This document shows, one piece after another, positions 24,510-35,090 of a DNA stretch of 64,000 nucleotides. The notes below the pieces were generated by a model that was not told the DNA's origin, did no database searches, and saw nothing but the letters and a program-made list of their open reading frames with translations. The DNA is from Ophiura sarsii (lineage: Eukaryota > Echinodermata > Ophiuroidea > Amphilepidida > Ophiuridae), in NCBI GenBank assembly GCA_035610835.1, contig CM069447.1, forward strand, positions 35,996,470 through 36,060,469, read 5' to 3'. Position 1 is the stretch's first letter, and each line of letters opens with the position of its first letter. The translations under genes and the position numbers were made by a program.

Positions 24510-25038
24510 TATTATTAGTTATCCCCTGCATGTTCACACAATACGGAAAAATACCTATGGTTTGGCATGTCATATCACATGAGGCCACAGGCCGAATGTG
24601 ATATGGCACAAACCGTTTACACAAACCGTTTTGGCACAAACCGTTTAGTCCAAAGGCCCACACAAAAAAAAGTATTTTTAATACACTCGCGGAAAACGAA
24701 ACTCCCTTCAAACAAGGCGCTGAATCTCTTCCCTTCCTACCTCCGTAAAATCCCCGAAGTAAACCACCCTTTAACAGGCTCTGCGTCGCACCTCTGTCCA
24801 TAGAATCATCGCGAAAAATATGTCTGGTTATGTTATATGCAGATCATTTTATTTTTCGGCGTGGATTATACCTTTTCGCGGTCTATTTCGGCCTCAGAAT
24901 GTAACAGAAATCGAGTCCTTGCGTTTAAATCATCCGCCATTTTATTTGTTTATTTGGTAGAGCGTGTATTCTAACCGTTAGCCGAGATTCTCGAAATGAC
25001 GTCATTTCAAGTAGGCATCGATTTGACGTCACTGTTTG

Positions 25039-25077
<39 letters not shown>

Positions 25078-25745
25078 CTGATTGATTGATTGTTTGATTT
25101 ATTTATTTATTTATGTATTCATGTATTTATGTATTTATGTATTTATGTATTTATGTATTTATGTATTTATGTATTTATGTATTTATGTATTTATGTATTT
25201 ATTGATTGATTGATTGATTGATCGTTTGATCGATTCATTTATTTATTTAATTGATTGATTAATCGATTGATTGATTGATTAATTGGTTGATTGATTGATT
25301 GATTGTCAATCTAAAGAGCGCCTTCAAACTGTAAGAACATGATGGATTGATTGTCAATTTAAAGAGCGCCTTCAAACTGTAAGAACTTTTTTTTTTAATA
25401 TAGTCAATCAATCAATCAATCAATCAAGTAAGCAATCAATCAAGCAATCAAGCAATCACAAACAGTGACGTCAAATCAATGCCTACTTGAAATGACGTCA
25501 TTTCGAGAATCTCGGCTAACGGTTGGAATACACGCTCTACCTGTTTATTTTTTACGTCTCATATTTTAAGCAACTCTTCCACAGACACAAAGCTATCGCT
25601 TTACACGGTTAACTGGGAACGCGGCCCTGGGAACGCGGTTAATCGACGATATGGAATATATTGTGTGGTTTGACTTTCTTGTTTACACGATATGGATCAG
25701 ATTTCATACGTGTTAACCAATGAGATTGAAGTATTTACACTTACT
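24510..25745. mobile_element. Insertion splitting the LINE reverse transcriptase
   Basis: The LINE protein alignment breaks just after the HSTTDLLN block (24510) and resumes with the sequence preceding it near 25745-25760. The roughly 1.2 kb between is unrelated to LINEs and contains the 586-bp inverted-repeat element at 24956-25541. Its own ends were not identified, so it may be several insertions. Confidence 0.55.
24956..25541. mobile_element. 586-bp element with ~88-bp inverted arms and 9-bp target duplication
   Basis: The arms start GGTAGAGCGTGTATTC and run through GAGATTCTCGAAATGACGTC to TGACGTCACTGTTTGTGATT, matching with about two differences in 88 bp. TGTTTATTT flanks both ends (24947-24955 and 25542-25550). 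Long arms with a 9-bp duplication suggest a Mutator-like element. The core is microsatellite: GATT repeats (25030-25090), TATGTATT repeats (about 25100-25200), more GATT, and a duplicated block containing AAAGAGCGCCTTCAAACTGT at 25312 and 25361. CGTCA/TGACG motifs are symmetric in both arms. Confidence 0.8.
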
Positions 25746-26804
25746 AAACGATAAAAATCTAAACTGTCTGCTGGAGATCAGGTTATCGCTTAGAAGAAAG
25801 CGTTGGAATTGTTTCTGTACTATACCTTCCATGATCTTACTGATGTTGCTTAGCAGCGAGATGAGACGATACTTTGTTGGGTCAGCCGTGGAACCTCTCG
25901 TGAATTGGAATGACAGAGGCTATCTTCCATTGGTTTGGAAACACGTCCACCATGCTTGAAGCAGTGGTCAAAAAGCCTGCAAAGTGGGCTGGCGAGCTCA
26001 GCACAGCATTCCTTTAGAACCTTGGTTGGGAGATGGTCTGGTCCAGTGGCTTTATTATCTGGATTGAGGCGTTTTATCAGTTTTCTCACATCCTTGGGTT
26101 CGTCAAAAGATTTGTTTGTTAAAGGATAAACATTTAGAGCCTGATCTTTAGCCCCTTGGAGTCTTCATTTTTCTGCAAATGTCTGACAAAAAGCTTCTGC
26201 CTTGTCCCTTGCTGTGATGTGGGTAACGTTTTGATGATCAATCACTGGGATCTCAGATCGAGCTGTTCTACCAGAGAGAGTGTTGATGATTCTCCACCAT
26301 TTATTGCTGCTCAGCGTTTTGTCTGCCAGATCTTTTCTCAATTTGGCGTTGTAGATCTCCTAGCTTGCTTCTCAGCTTGGTTGTAGGAATGTCTAGCTTC
26401 AGGAACTTTACCTTGTTGGCTTCAGTTTGGTCCTTTTTGACTTTTTTAAAGAGACGATGCTTCTTTTTAGGTGCCCTACGGCATTCATCGTTGAACCAAA
26501 CCTTGTCTCCAGTCCTATTGGTTTGTCTTACTTGGGATGAACAATTCGATAGCATCGCAGATGATATTGGTGATATTAGAGCAAGCAGTTTGCAGGGCAG
26601 AACCTACGTTCTCTCCCTTTGTTAACAAGAATTGAGTCACTTCTACTCTAGTTTAATTTGCAATATTTATGTATCTGCCACATCAAGTTTCGTTACAATT
26701 TATTCACTGCCAAACACTACCAAAATAGTCAACTGGATTTAACTCCCTAAATTTAAAGACACACCGCCAGTATTTTGATTTTTCACCCAGGTTGGTACCA
26801 AGTA

Positions 26805-28385
26805 ACTATAAGTTTTCCCGATCAATTTAGAAATTGAAGCATTCTATTTAGTATTCCAGTAGTTTCAATTCGCGCTAAATTGTTTGAACGTTTTAGAATG
26901 AATGTCAATTTCCAAATAAAAGCATTCTATTTAGTAATATTGGCATTCAACCAAGACATGCGCTCACGTCAGTTCGCAATATAAGCAATCAATGTAATGT
27001 TTTTGTCATGCTTTTAAATATTACTGCAATCAAATTCGCAAGCGATCGCGGCACATGTCATCTCGTGCATTCAAATTCATTTCTATGCAAACAATCACCC
27101 GATTAATGCATTTTATTTAGGAATACCAAACGATTTATTTTATGCCTTATTATTCATATTGTTTTATTCGTCAACCGAAAACCAAAAGCGCCAACACATT
27201 GATGAAAATTGAAAATCCCTAAAGTCCTTATCAAACATTATATCCCAAAATAAATGATATGTAATAAATATACAATTATGTATAAAAAATGTATGTGAGA
27301 AAGAGAAGACAAAGATGAAAGATAGGCATAAATGTTTACATTGGTGTAACCAATAATGGCTACACTTTAAAATCAAGCATTGCAAAATATGATGGAAATG
27401 ATATAAAGAACATTTTCAAAGACATGCTATAAATGCATTAAGTCCATAGACGGTGGAACCGGTGGAGGGGGAGTGGGACGTATCCCCCTAAATTTCACGG
27501 CCCCTCTGCACCCCTCATCCCCTAAAAAACGCCAAGTGCCACATAGAACATTTTGATTAAAATGTCTTCATCCCTCTTTAATTGTCTCCGCCCTCCGCAA
27601 CTAAACGTTGATGATTCCGCCACCAACAATGTGTACAAGCAGGATAGGCCTCAAATTGACTTTCATTGAATGTCGCCCATTGACTGTTAGACAATATGAA
27701 CTAATGGAAAATGGGTTATATGAGAACCATGTGACATGCACTTAAAATTGTATGTGCCTATTCACTTCTAAAGACATTTTTGTATGCGTCAATTCCTCCT
27801 GAAGGGAAAACACCCGGACCGCCCCCCCCCCCTCCCCCCTCTCTATCCGAATCCTACCCCTGCAAGAGTCAGCCTTATACGTCTCAATAACCATTTTACC
27901 CTTTGTACAATGAATCAAAATGTTCCCGATCTTTTCCTCAACTATTTGCCTCTTTTGTGTGAAAGCCTTATACAAACGCGGATTGATTGAACCAGGGATA
28001 GTCCATTTTACTGTCTGACTGTCCCTGATTGAACACATCGGTTTTTAATAGAATTTGCAAATTACTAAATTGAATGCGTATAAATGAAAATGAAAATATA
28101 ATTATGACCATTGAATCTTGTGCACGTACACACAAGCGAATTTGAATGCATTGCTTATATATGTGATGATTCAATACGTAAATAGAATGCGTCAAAATGA
28201 ATTTAAATACTTGAAAATGAAATTGGTCGATGTTAAAATGAACTAAATTTCACGTATATGTAATTGAACGCTGATATAAGGAAATAGAAATATACGTTTA
28301 GATAATCATTCAATTTAGCGCGAATTTGAATACTGGAAGGATAATTTGGTTGATAAAATCTTCAAATTGGCCGGGAAAACCTATA
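26805..28385. mobile_element. Possible element with imperfect inverted ends
   Basis: The left segment (AAGTTTTCCCGATCAATTT ... TTCAATTCGCGCTAAATTG, 26812-26882) is mirrored at 28305-28380 (CAATTTAGCGCGAATTTGAA ... GGCCGGGAAAACCT). The arms are diverged and AT-rich, and no target duplication is clear. The interior holds several AATGCATTC-type short repeats. Confidence 0.45.
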
Positions 28386-28838
28386 ATTTTATTTTGTAAA
28401 TATCTCTTTTCAGTAATCTGTAATCTCGTTTCTTAACCTCAATCGTTTAGTAACCTGCGTAATACTTTCAGATATCTTACAACTCTTCGGAGCGTTAGCT
28501 CTATAAAACCAGTATGTAGTGTTTCTCTCACCCTCTGTTCGCAAAGCATCCACGGATAAAAAAAAAGAAGCTATTAATCCACTCTGCTCGTCGAATTTTA
28601 TCGTAAACATTGTTATTTCCACGTCGAAAGCACCATGTACAAAGGCTTTTCGACACTCTCGCCCACGTAACTCGATTAATCAAGAATTTTCCACCGATGA
28701 TAGAAGGGGCACAGCGCCACCAGTGTTAATAAACTACACAATTTTAAAGGGGTGAATTGTATTTTTGATTCACGATACACAAATCCAATTCCGCAACACA
28801 CGTCACTTTACGAGCGTTGGTCATTAAGTAACGAAAGT
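28386..28838. other. Stretch with no recognised gene
   Basis: Open frames of 70-78 codons exist on both strands at 28410-28755, but neither resembles a known domain. Confidence 0.3.
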
Positions 28839-30054
28839 GATCATGGTATGGGATGCATGAGTGATTCTATTGAGGGATAGTGTGATCAACACAAAGTATG
28901 ACCCTTTGTCTTTCAAGCAATACAATTTTGGATTTCTAAGTATGAACTATGACGTCATAGCATTAGCTTAAAGTAAGTACACTGGGACACTGCTAAATCA
29001 GTTATTTGGCGGGATATTTGAATTGTTTGTATGAGACACGTGGTAAAAAGATTCCTTAACATGACCCCAGAAGCAGGTAAATCCCCATTATTTTTTGCAT
29101 AATTATGATACCTAAGACAATAACTTTAATCCCTGTGAAATTTATAATATAGTATAAAAGTAAAATGTAAGGGGAAGCAATTGAATAAAAAGGAACAAAT
29201 TTTCACTGACAAATTCCCAGTCAGTGAATCACTAATGTTGCGGAAAATCAAATAAATTAGGTAACTAATTAGCTGAACTTATTCATATGAAACATACATG
29301 AAATATGCGCATGCGCAGACGGTAGATATTTTTGAACTGGGCCAAAAAATGCTAAATCATCATATTTGCCAGATAAAAGCTTACTGTGCCTTCAAAATCT
29401 AATCAGAAACATCGAAAAATGCTGAAATCAATGTTCATACTTATTTTGATAATCGAAATGAAGATATACATGAATGTATCAATCAAATATGGCTGCCACA
29501 ACCTCTCTTATTACTACTATCTTTAGAGCTACTAGATGTGTATTGTTATTGTATTACACTTCTTATTGTTAATCGTAATCGTCACATAATTCCAACGGTT
29601 TGAGGAAATGTGATGATCAGCTCCTTTTGAAATCCCCACAACAATTTATTCAGTTATAATCCCTCCATTGTTATTTATCCGTTGTTGTTTTCTATGGTTT
29701 ATCGTTGCGGATTTCCCTTAATAAAATCTTATTTGAGATGGTCCCTTACTCCCTTCTTGTTTGTTTTAAGGAATTCAGATCTCAAAAAGAGTGTCAAACA
29801 GATATTATTGTGTGTTCTTACTATTCACCAAGTGCTATCTAATTCAATGCTGGCATTGTTGAGATATGAATCAATCAACCCATATTTCAACCTATTTCAT
29901 ATCCAGCCAAATATTGACATATTTCAAGCAGTGTCCAGAGTGTAGTTAGTTCATACCTAGAAATCCATAAGTGTATTGTTCGAAAGACAAAGGTTCATAC
30001 TTTGTATTGATTACACTATCTGTCCATAGAATCACTCATGCATACCATACCATG
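28839..30054. mobile_element. 1.2-kb element with ~125-bp inverted ends
   Basis: TCATGGTATGGGATGCATGA at the left is mirrored by TCATGCATACCATACCATGA at the right. Matching continues inward through AGTGATTCTAT, GTGTGATCAACACAAAGTAT and CCTTTGTCTTTCAAGCAA to GGATTTCTAAGTATGAACTA. There is no transposase. It lies about 70 bp upstream of the predicted YWTD exon at 30127. Confidence 0.75.
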
Positions 30055-30126
30055 ATTTATTGACTGACCCTCGTATAGGAAAAGTGCCGGTGGAAAAACA
30101 CAACATTATACCCATACAATTTTTAG

Positions 30127-30327
30127 GTACGATACTTTTTTCTTGTAAATCGACATCAACAGTACTCACTCACAATGTTAAAACTGTATTGCATTCTTAT
30201 GACAGGACTCTATACTATGGTCATTATTCATCGCCTGTATTGAGTAGTATACACCTGGACGGTACCAACCAGCTGACATTACTCAGCGACTCTGGTAATC
30301 ATTGGGGAATATATGCCCATGAAAATG
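30127..30327 (+). CDS. Internal exon of the YWTD propeller gene
   Basis: The acceptor CCATACAATTTTTAG ends at 30126 and a strong donor GTAAGT starts at 30328. The exon is 201 bases, phase 1 at both ends. It encodes TILFSCKSTSTVLTHN..., then DRTLYYGHYSSPVLSSIHLD, GTNQLTLLSDSGNHWGIYA, a blade of the YWTD type (LYY, LDG, xWGI). A later acceptor at 30161-30162 would give a shorter exon. The 3' end of this exon with its donor is duplicated about 222 bp downstream. It probably belongs to the same gene as 15171 and 39818, with an unseen exon between them to reconcile phases. Confidence 0.5.
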
Positions 30328-30735
30328 GTAAGTTTTATATTCAATACTTTACTTTTATTTTAGTTAGATAAATTAGTATCCGTGTTGGTCACTTACTCGT
30401 GGCAGGGCCTTAAATATTTGCACGTTTTGATACGATTAACACGACCGCATAGTTTATGTTGATAACAAGACATTAAAGGTGGATGACCCGATTTTAGCCA
30501 TTACTCAGCAACTCTGGTTTTCATTGGGGAATATATGCCCATGAAAATGGTAAGTTTTTTATATTCAATACTTTACTTTTATTTTAGTTCTATAAATTAG
30601 TATCCGTGTTGGTCACTTACTCGTGGCAGGGCCTTAAAATGTTTGCCATCGGAGTATGGTAATGGCTGTTAATACGACCGCATAGTTTATGTTGATAACA
30701 AGACATTAAAGGTGGATGACCTGATTTTAACCATG
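30281..30735 (+). repeat. ~225-bp direct duplication including the exon end and splice donor
   Basis: TTGGGGAATATATGCCCATG plus AAAATGGTAAG occurs at 30303-30331 and again at 30525-30553. It is followed in both by TTAGTATCCGTGTTGGTCAC, CTCGTGGCAGGGCCTTAAA and ATAACAAGACATTAAAGGTG. The second copy ends immediately before the Penelope-like element. The extra half-exon has a donor but no good acceptor. Confidence 0.8.
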
Positions 30736-30739
30736 TTTT

Positions 30740-33025
30740 TCACTTTGTGTTTATTAGTCTATGTGACCAGTCACATAAAAATGAACATGTTGAAGGCCCG
30801 AGAATCAAATCTGAGTTATTTATATAATGAAATAAATGGTTGTTTATTAAGACAGGGGACTGAACTTATGAACAAAAGAAACAAGAAAGTATCTGGCCTG
30901 TTGGAGAAGCAGAAACGGCACAAGTACCGGCGGTTCAGGCGCCCACCTCCTCCTGAACCAGAACCAGCTTCATCCACTGTCATTAACCTATCATCTTCCA
31001 CCCTATCTGATGCTGAACACAAACTTCTCTCTAGAGGCCTTACATTCTGTCCCACTCCTCCTGATGTCAATCAAGTTGAGCTTTATCGAGGACCTTACTC
31101 AATATTATCGGAGGATATGTCTCAGAGAATATTTTCTTGATGCCCCACCATCTGTACCTGAGCCGTTCTACAAGGACTCCCAAGAACAGAGTCCCTACCC
31201 TTGAGGCATATGTCCAAGTCGTTTGCACCCAGGTTAACACTTCTGAGCAAGTTTCCCGCAGATCTCATGACAATATCCCTAGGGAAGAGCGCCAGGCACT
31301 GAATTCCATCAGGTTACGGACAGACATCATCATCAAGCCAGCAGACAAAAGGTCAGCAGTAGTTGTCATGGACCGACAGAAGTACATTGATGAAGCCATG
31401 CGTCATCTTGACAACCGTACTCATTATGCCGTCCTTGACTCAGATCCAACTAACACATTTTCTCAACAGATTCAGCATACCCTGGATGACATGCATCAGC
31501 GTCATGAGCTCTCTGACAAGGCTTTTGGGTTTCTATCTCCCAAAGATTGCAGTGCTGCCCGCTTCTACCTCCTTCCCAAGATCCATAAGCCGGGTAACCC
31601 AGGCAGACCCATCATCTCTGGCAATGGCTCCCCAACTGAGAATATATCCCTCTTTGTCGATAACTTCATCAAGCCTCTTGTTCCACAGGTTCCCTCCTAT
31701 ATCCATGACATCCGGACTTTCTCAGGAAACTCGAAGCTATCAAGAACCAAGTTCCAAGCACCGCTATTATTGGCACATTTGATGTTAAGTCCCGCTATAC
31801 TAACATTCCCCACCAAGAAGGCATCGAAGCAAGCCGTGCAGCTTTGGACAAGATTGGTAATTCCAGTCCTCCCATATCTGACATTGAATGCCTCATGAAC
31901 CATGTCCTAACCAAATACGTACATGGCACAGCTATGAGTTCTAGGATGGCCCCTTCATGGGCCTGTCTTTTCATGTCTAGGCTGGAGGAACAATTGCTAG
32001 CTGAAGCGCCCTGTAGACCTTGGATTTGGTGGCGGTACTTCGACGATGTATTCTTCATCTGGACCAGTGATGAAACCAGTCTCCTCACATTCATTGATCA
32101 TATGAACTCATTTCACAGGACCATTAAGTTCACTTCTGATTACGCCCACCAACAGGCACAGTTTCTTAATGTTACCATACAGAAAGCCGAGAATGGTATA
32201 CTGTCTGCAGATCTCTTCCCCAAGCCCACAGATAAGAACCTGTATCTTCATGCTTCAAGCTACCACCCTCGCCATTGTAAGACTGACAAATCTAGATTCT
32301 TATATCATGCACAGAATTTGAAGAAGCATCTGGTTGCCAGAGGTCACAGTTCTAGCAATCCATCCAGAAAGTCCATTCTCTCCCGAGAGCCACAGTCCTA
32401 GAGGAGAAGTCTAGAAACCAAGACCCCACCCCTAAGATTCCCCTTGTTACCACATTCCATCCCTACCTTCCTCCCTACGTCACATCACCAACACTAACCA
32501 CCACATTCTCCACACATCATACCGTCTTCGTCGTGAAGTTCCTGATACACCCATCCTGGCCTACAGTCGCCCTCGCAACCTCCGAGATATTTTAGTACGT
32601 GCTACCATCCCACCATTAACTGATGATTCGCTCCTACGCAGCATGGCACTTCAAAGTGCGAGTCGACCAGTAGGTGCGTCGTTTGCAGGGGAACACATCA
32701 AGGAACAAGACGAAGGGTAACATCACTTGTACTACATCTAATGTCATTTATCTCTTATCATGTAGAGTGTATGAAGTCCAGTGTGTTGGTGAGACCAAGA
32801 ACTCACTGAAGAAGCGCTTCTATGGACACAGATCGAAGGTCAACACCAACATGCCACCTGTCGGACACAACACTTCAACCTTCCCAACCACACCATGATA
32901 TTACAGGGCATTGAATCTTTAGGTAGCCGTTTAGAAGTGGTACGTCTCAGTAGAGAGAAGCTATGGATGAAGCGTCTTCTTACAATCCAGCCCCACGGTC
33001 TTAACATACAGGAAGGGAATGATTA
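30740..33025 (+). pseudogene. Penelope-like element, RT plus GIY-YIG endonuclease (frameshifted)
   Basis: An N-terminal Lys/Pro-rich segment (LSDAEHKLLSRGLTFCPTPP, about 31000-31065) is followed by YYRRICLREYFLDAPP in another frame. RT follows: IIIKPADKRSAVVVMDRQKY (31330s), RFYLLPKIHKPGNPGRPIIS (31560s), MAPSWACLFMSRLE, and the catalytic YFDD at 32036-32047. A linker follows, then the GIY-YIG segment NVIYLLSC ... CVGETKNSLKKRF (about 32740-32825), continuing in shifted frames to about 33020. Breaks lie near 31090, 31195, 31750, 32400 and 32880. Penelope-like elements combine exactly these two domains. A C-rich run (33033-33058) follows. Confidence 0.85.
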
Positions 33026-33572
33026 GACTCAACCCCCCCCCCCCCCCCCCGCCCCCCCTTCCCCTCTTCCATTTGTAGCCAATTAACTCATCACTTGTAT
33101 TTTTTATACATTTGTTTTACTTCACTATTTTTCAATTTTTTCCTACTTGATTCTATGTGATACTATGTTTTCCTTTTCGTCATTGTCTCCTATGCACAGT
33201 AATTTCCATTACTCGCTCCAGTGCATTTCCATTATTTGTTACCATACGCACAGACCCATTCCCACTTTGTGTTATCTTGTTTGTTCATGTACTCCATCAG
33301 TCATTTCACATTTCCATCTCACATTTATTTGTATTATCTATTTTTCGTCATCACCATTATGGATTTTACTCACCATTGTTATGTTTTAAATCCCATTTGC
33401 CTTAACTTTTTTATCTCCCCTTTGTCTATGTCATCCTTTTGTAACATTATCCACTTAATCAATCAGCTGTCAAAGTTGATATCCCTTCCCCTATTCATCC
33501 ATCTGTCACTTTGTCCTTCCTTCATATTACGTTATCTTTTGTCTCATTTCCTGCCCATTATTCCCCTGTCTA
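33026..33572 (+). other. Pyrimidine-rich tail of the Penelope-like element
   Basis: It starts with a C-run and continues T/C-rich without genes. The overlapping Phe/Ser/His-rich open frames at 33147-33592 are composition artefacts. Confidence 0.5.
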
Positions 33573-34543
33573 TATATGGCCATGTGTTATAAGCTCGCCT
33601 TCTTTCGCGTTGCACACGCATTTTGGCTTTCGCGACATGATTTAACTTTACACATTTATATTTGCTTGTATCCTCCCCTGAGGTAGTAAAAGTATACATT
33701 TTATGATTCACAATGTTTGGAAAAATATCAGAGTTTGTTCATTTTTATTTTGAGATCCATATATGTTTTAAACCTACCCCTATCATTATTTACTTTACAT
33801 ATTTGAATTCCTCATGAAATTACCCATCAGATGATATAATTATGTAAAAGGTTACTACGTCGGTTCTTGTGAATATCTCCAATTTTTATTTTATGTATTT
33901 TTAGAATTTTCAGATTTTTTTTAAGGATATACCATTCCCTGATCTAAACTGCATTTCTGAATTCCTTTATTTACAAGCTTTCCAAAAATGTATAATTTTG
34001 CTATCATAGGTTGAAAACTTTTTCTGTTATACACTGTAGTCATTTTTATAAATCCAGTAAATTGAGGCTGATTATTCATGTTGACTGTGTAGCGTATAGG
34101 AATAAAGCTGATCGCTGATGATCATGGTCTTATCCATAACTAATTAGTTGTTACAAATAGTTGACAAGTCTGTTGAACCACATACTTAAAGACTACTAAA
34201 TATCCTTTAAAATGGGACCAGAATGGTGTTTGTAACATTAGGGATGACTAGTTATTGTAAAAAGAACAAAGCATGGGATTATCCCCATTTAGTTTGTACA
34301 GGCGGCACCCCTTCCGGCACTACCCCTGGTCCCCAAACTTCAAACAGCTGTATCCCCTTCTGTATTAGCTATACCAATGTCATTTTGCAGGCAGATAGCT
34401 TATTATTAGGGCTTTAAAGTGATACCAAATTTGTTGAGATAGCTTTTGTGGTTTTAAAAATATTTAAGAAATATGACAGCATGAAACTAAAAAGTGTAAC
34501 AGCACCACCCTCAGGAGGCGAGCTCATAACGCGAGACCATATA
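33573..34543. mobile_element. Non-autonomous inverted-repeat element, copy 2
   Basis: This is a near full-length relative of the element at 4981-6044, in the same orientation, with ends TATGGCCATGTG...CTCGCC and GGCGAG...ACCATA. It is about 90 bp shorter through small deletions. It separates the Penelope-like ORF from its apparent distal end at 34544 onwards. Confidence 0.8.
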
Positions 34544-34575
34544 ATATGTTGTGTATGTTGTATTCTGTCATTCTA

Positions 34576-34612
34576 CCTTCGATAAAGATTCCGTTAGAAT
34601 CGAAACGTCAGG
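34576..34612 (+). ncRNA. Degenerate hammerhead-ribozyme-like motif of the Penelope-like element
   Basis: The sequence GATAAAGATTCCGTTAGAAT followed by CGAAACGTC has the layout stem II (ATTC...GAAT with loop CGTTA) then GAAAC. This is the pattern of hammerhead motifs reported in terminal repeats of Penelope-like elements. The expected CTGATGA core box is replaced by a TCGATAA-like sequence, so cleavage is unlikely. Confidence 0.45.
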
Positions 34613-34989
34613 TCCTCTTATATTTATTACATTTATTTATATAAGTTGAAAAAACACATTTTAAGCTTTGAAATGATACCATGTTGAAGGTAATCAGACT
34701 TTGTAATCATACGACATGATTTGAGCAAGCAAATGTCGGTTTATCCTTTGTGTAAAGACAGCACTGAATTAAGCTAGCATAAAATCCTCTATCAGAAGGA
34801 TTAAAGGATTATACAGCATCATTCCGTAATTGGGTCTTGACACTAGATCTTGAATATCTGACACCAAGGATATACCCATATTGGCCTCTATTTCACAACA
34901 TGTTCTTTTTGATGTGACAAGTCACCTATATGAAGGCACATTATAATGTCAGTTATATTCGAAAATTTGAGTTAAAATGTTACAGTTGT

Positions 34990-35090
34990 TTTGTGATTAT
35001 GATGGAGGAAAAACTTCACCTGTCGGGCAACACTTCAACCTTCACAACTACACCAAGTCCATGTCTGATAATAAAGTTTTCCGCCGCGCA
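34990..35090 (+). pseudogene. Second Penelope-like GIY-YIG fragment
   Basis: PVGQHFNLHNYTKSMSD can be read at about 35017-35067. It corresponds to the PVGHxFNLPNHT-like stretch of the endonuclease in the element upstream. It is short and isolated, so either a separate 5'-truncated copy or part of a tandem arrangement. Confidence 0.5.

Larger units (their letters stand above)
23330..26640 (-). pseudogene. Minus-strand LINE reverse transcriptase, split by an insertion
   Basis: Reading from 26640 downwards: a linker between endonuclease and RT (NRTGDKVWFNDECRRA, Lys-rich helix), then the RT N-terminus at 25850-26089 (LNPDNKATGPDHLPTKVL), then RT palm segments at 24510-24213 in several frames (HSTTDLLNILS, FDKVWHNGLCSKLLAKGVTG). 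YADDSTLF follows at 24130-24152, then the thumb (LEYASLSWAN-type, LDNIQKKALRIIGV) and a terminal LYKMH segment near 23580. Many stops and shifts. The pieces on either side of about 24510 and 25745 are adjacent in a normal RT, so the DNA between them is an insertion. The endonuclease is missing. Confidence 0.8.

Noticed and set aside
25030..25440. CRISPR-like regular repeat
   Set aside because: Simple GATT and TATGTATT microsatellite; no spacers and a eukaryotic context.
33147..33592. Overlapping Phe/Ser/His-rich ORFs
   Set aside because: Composition effect of the pyrimidine-rich tail of the Penelope-like element.
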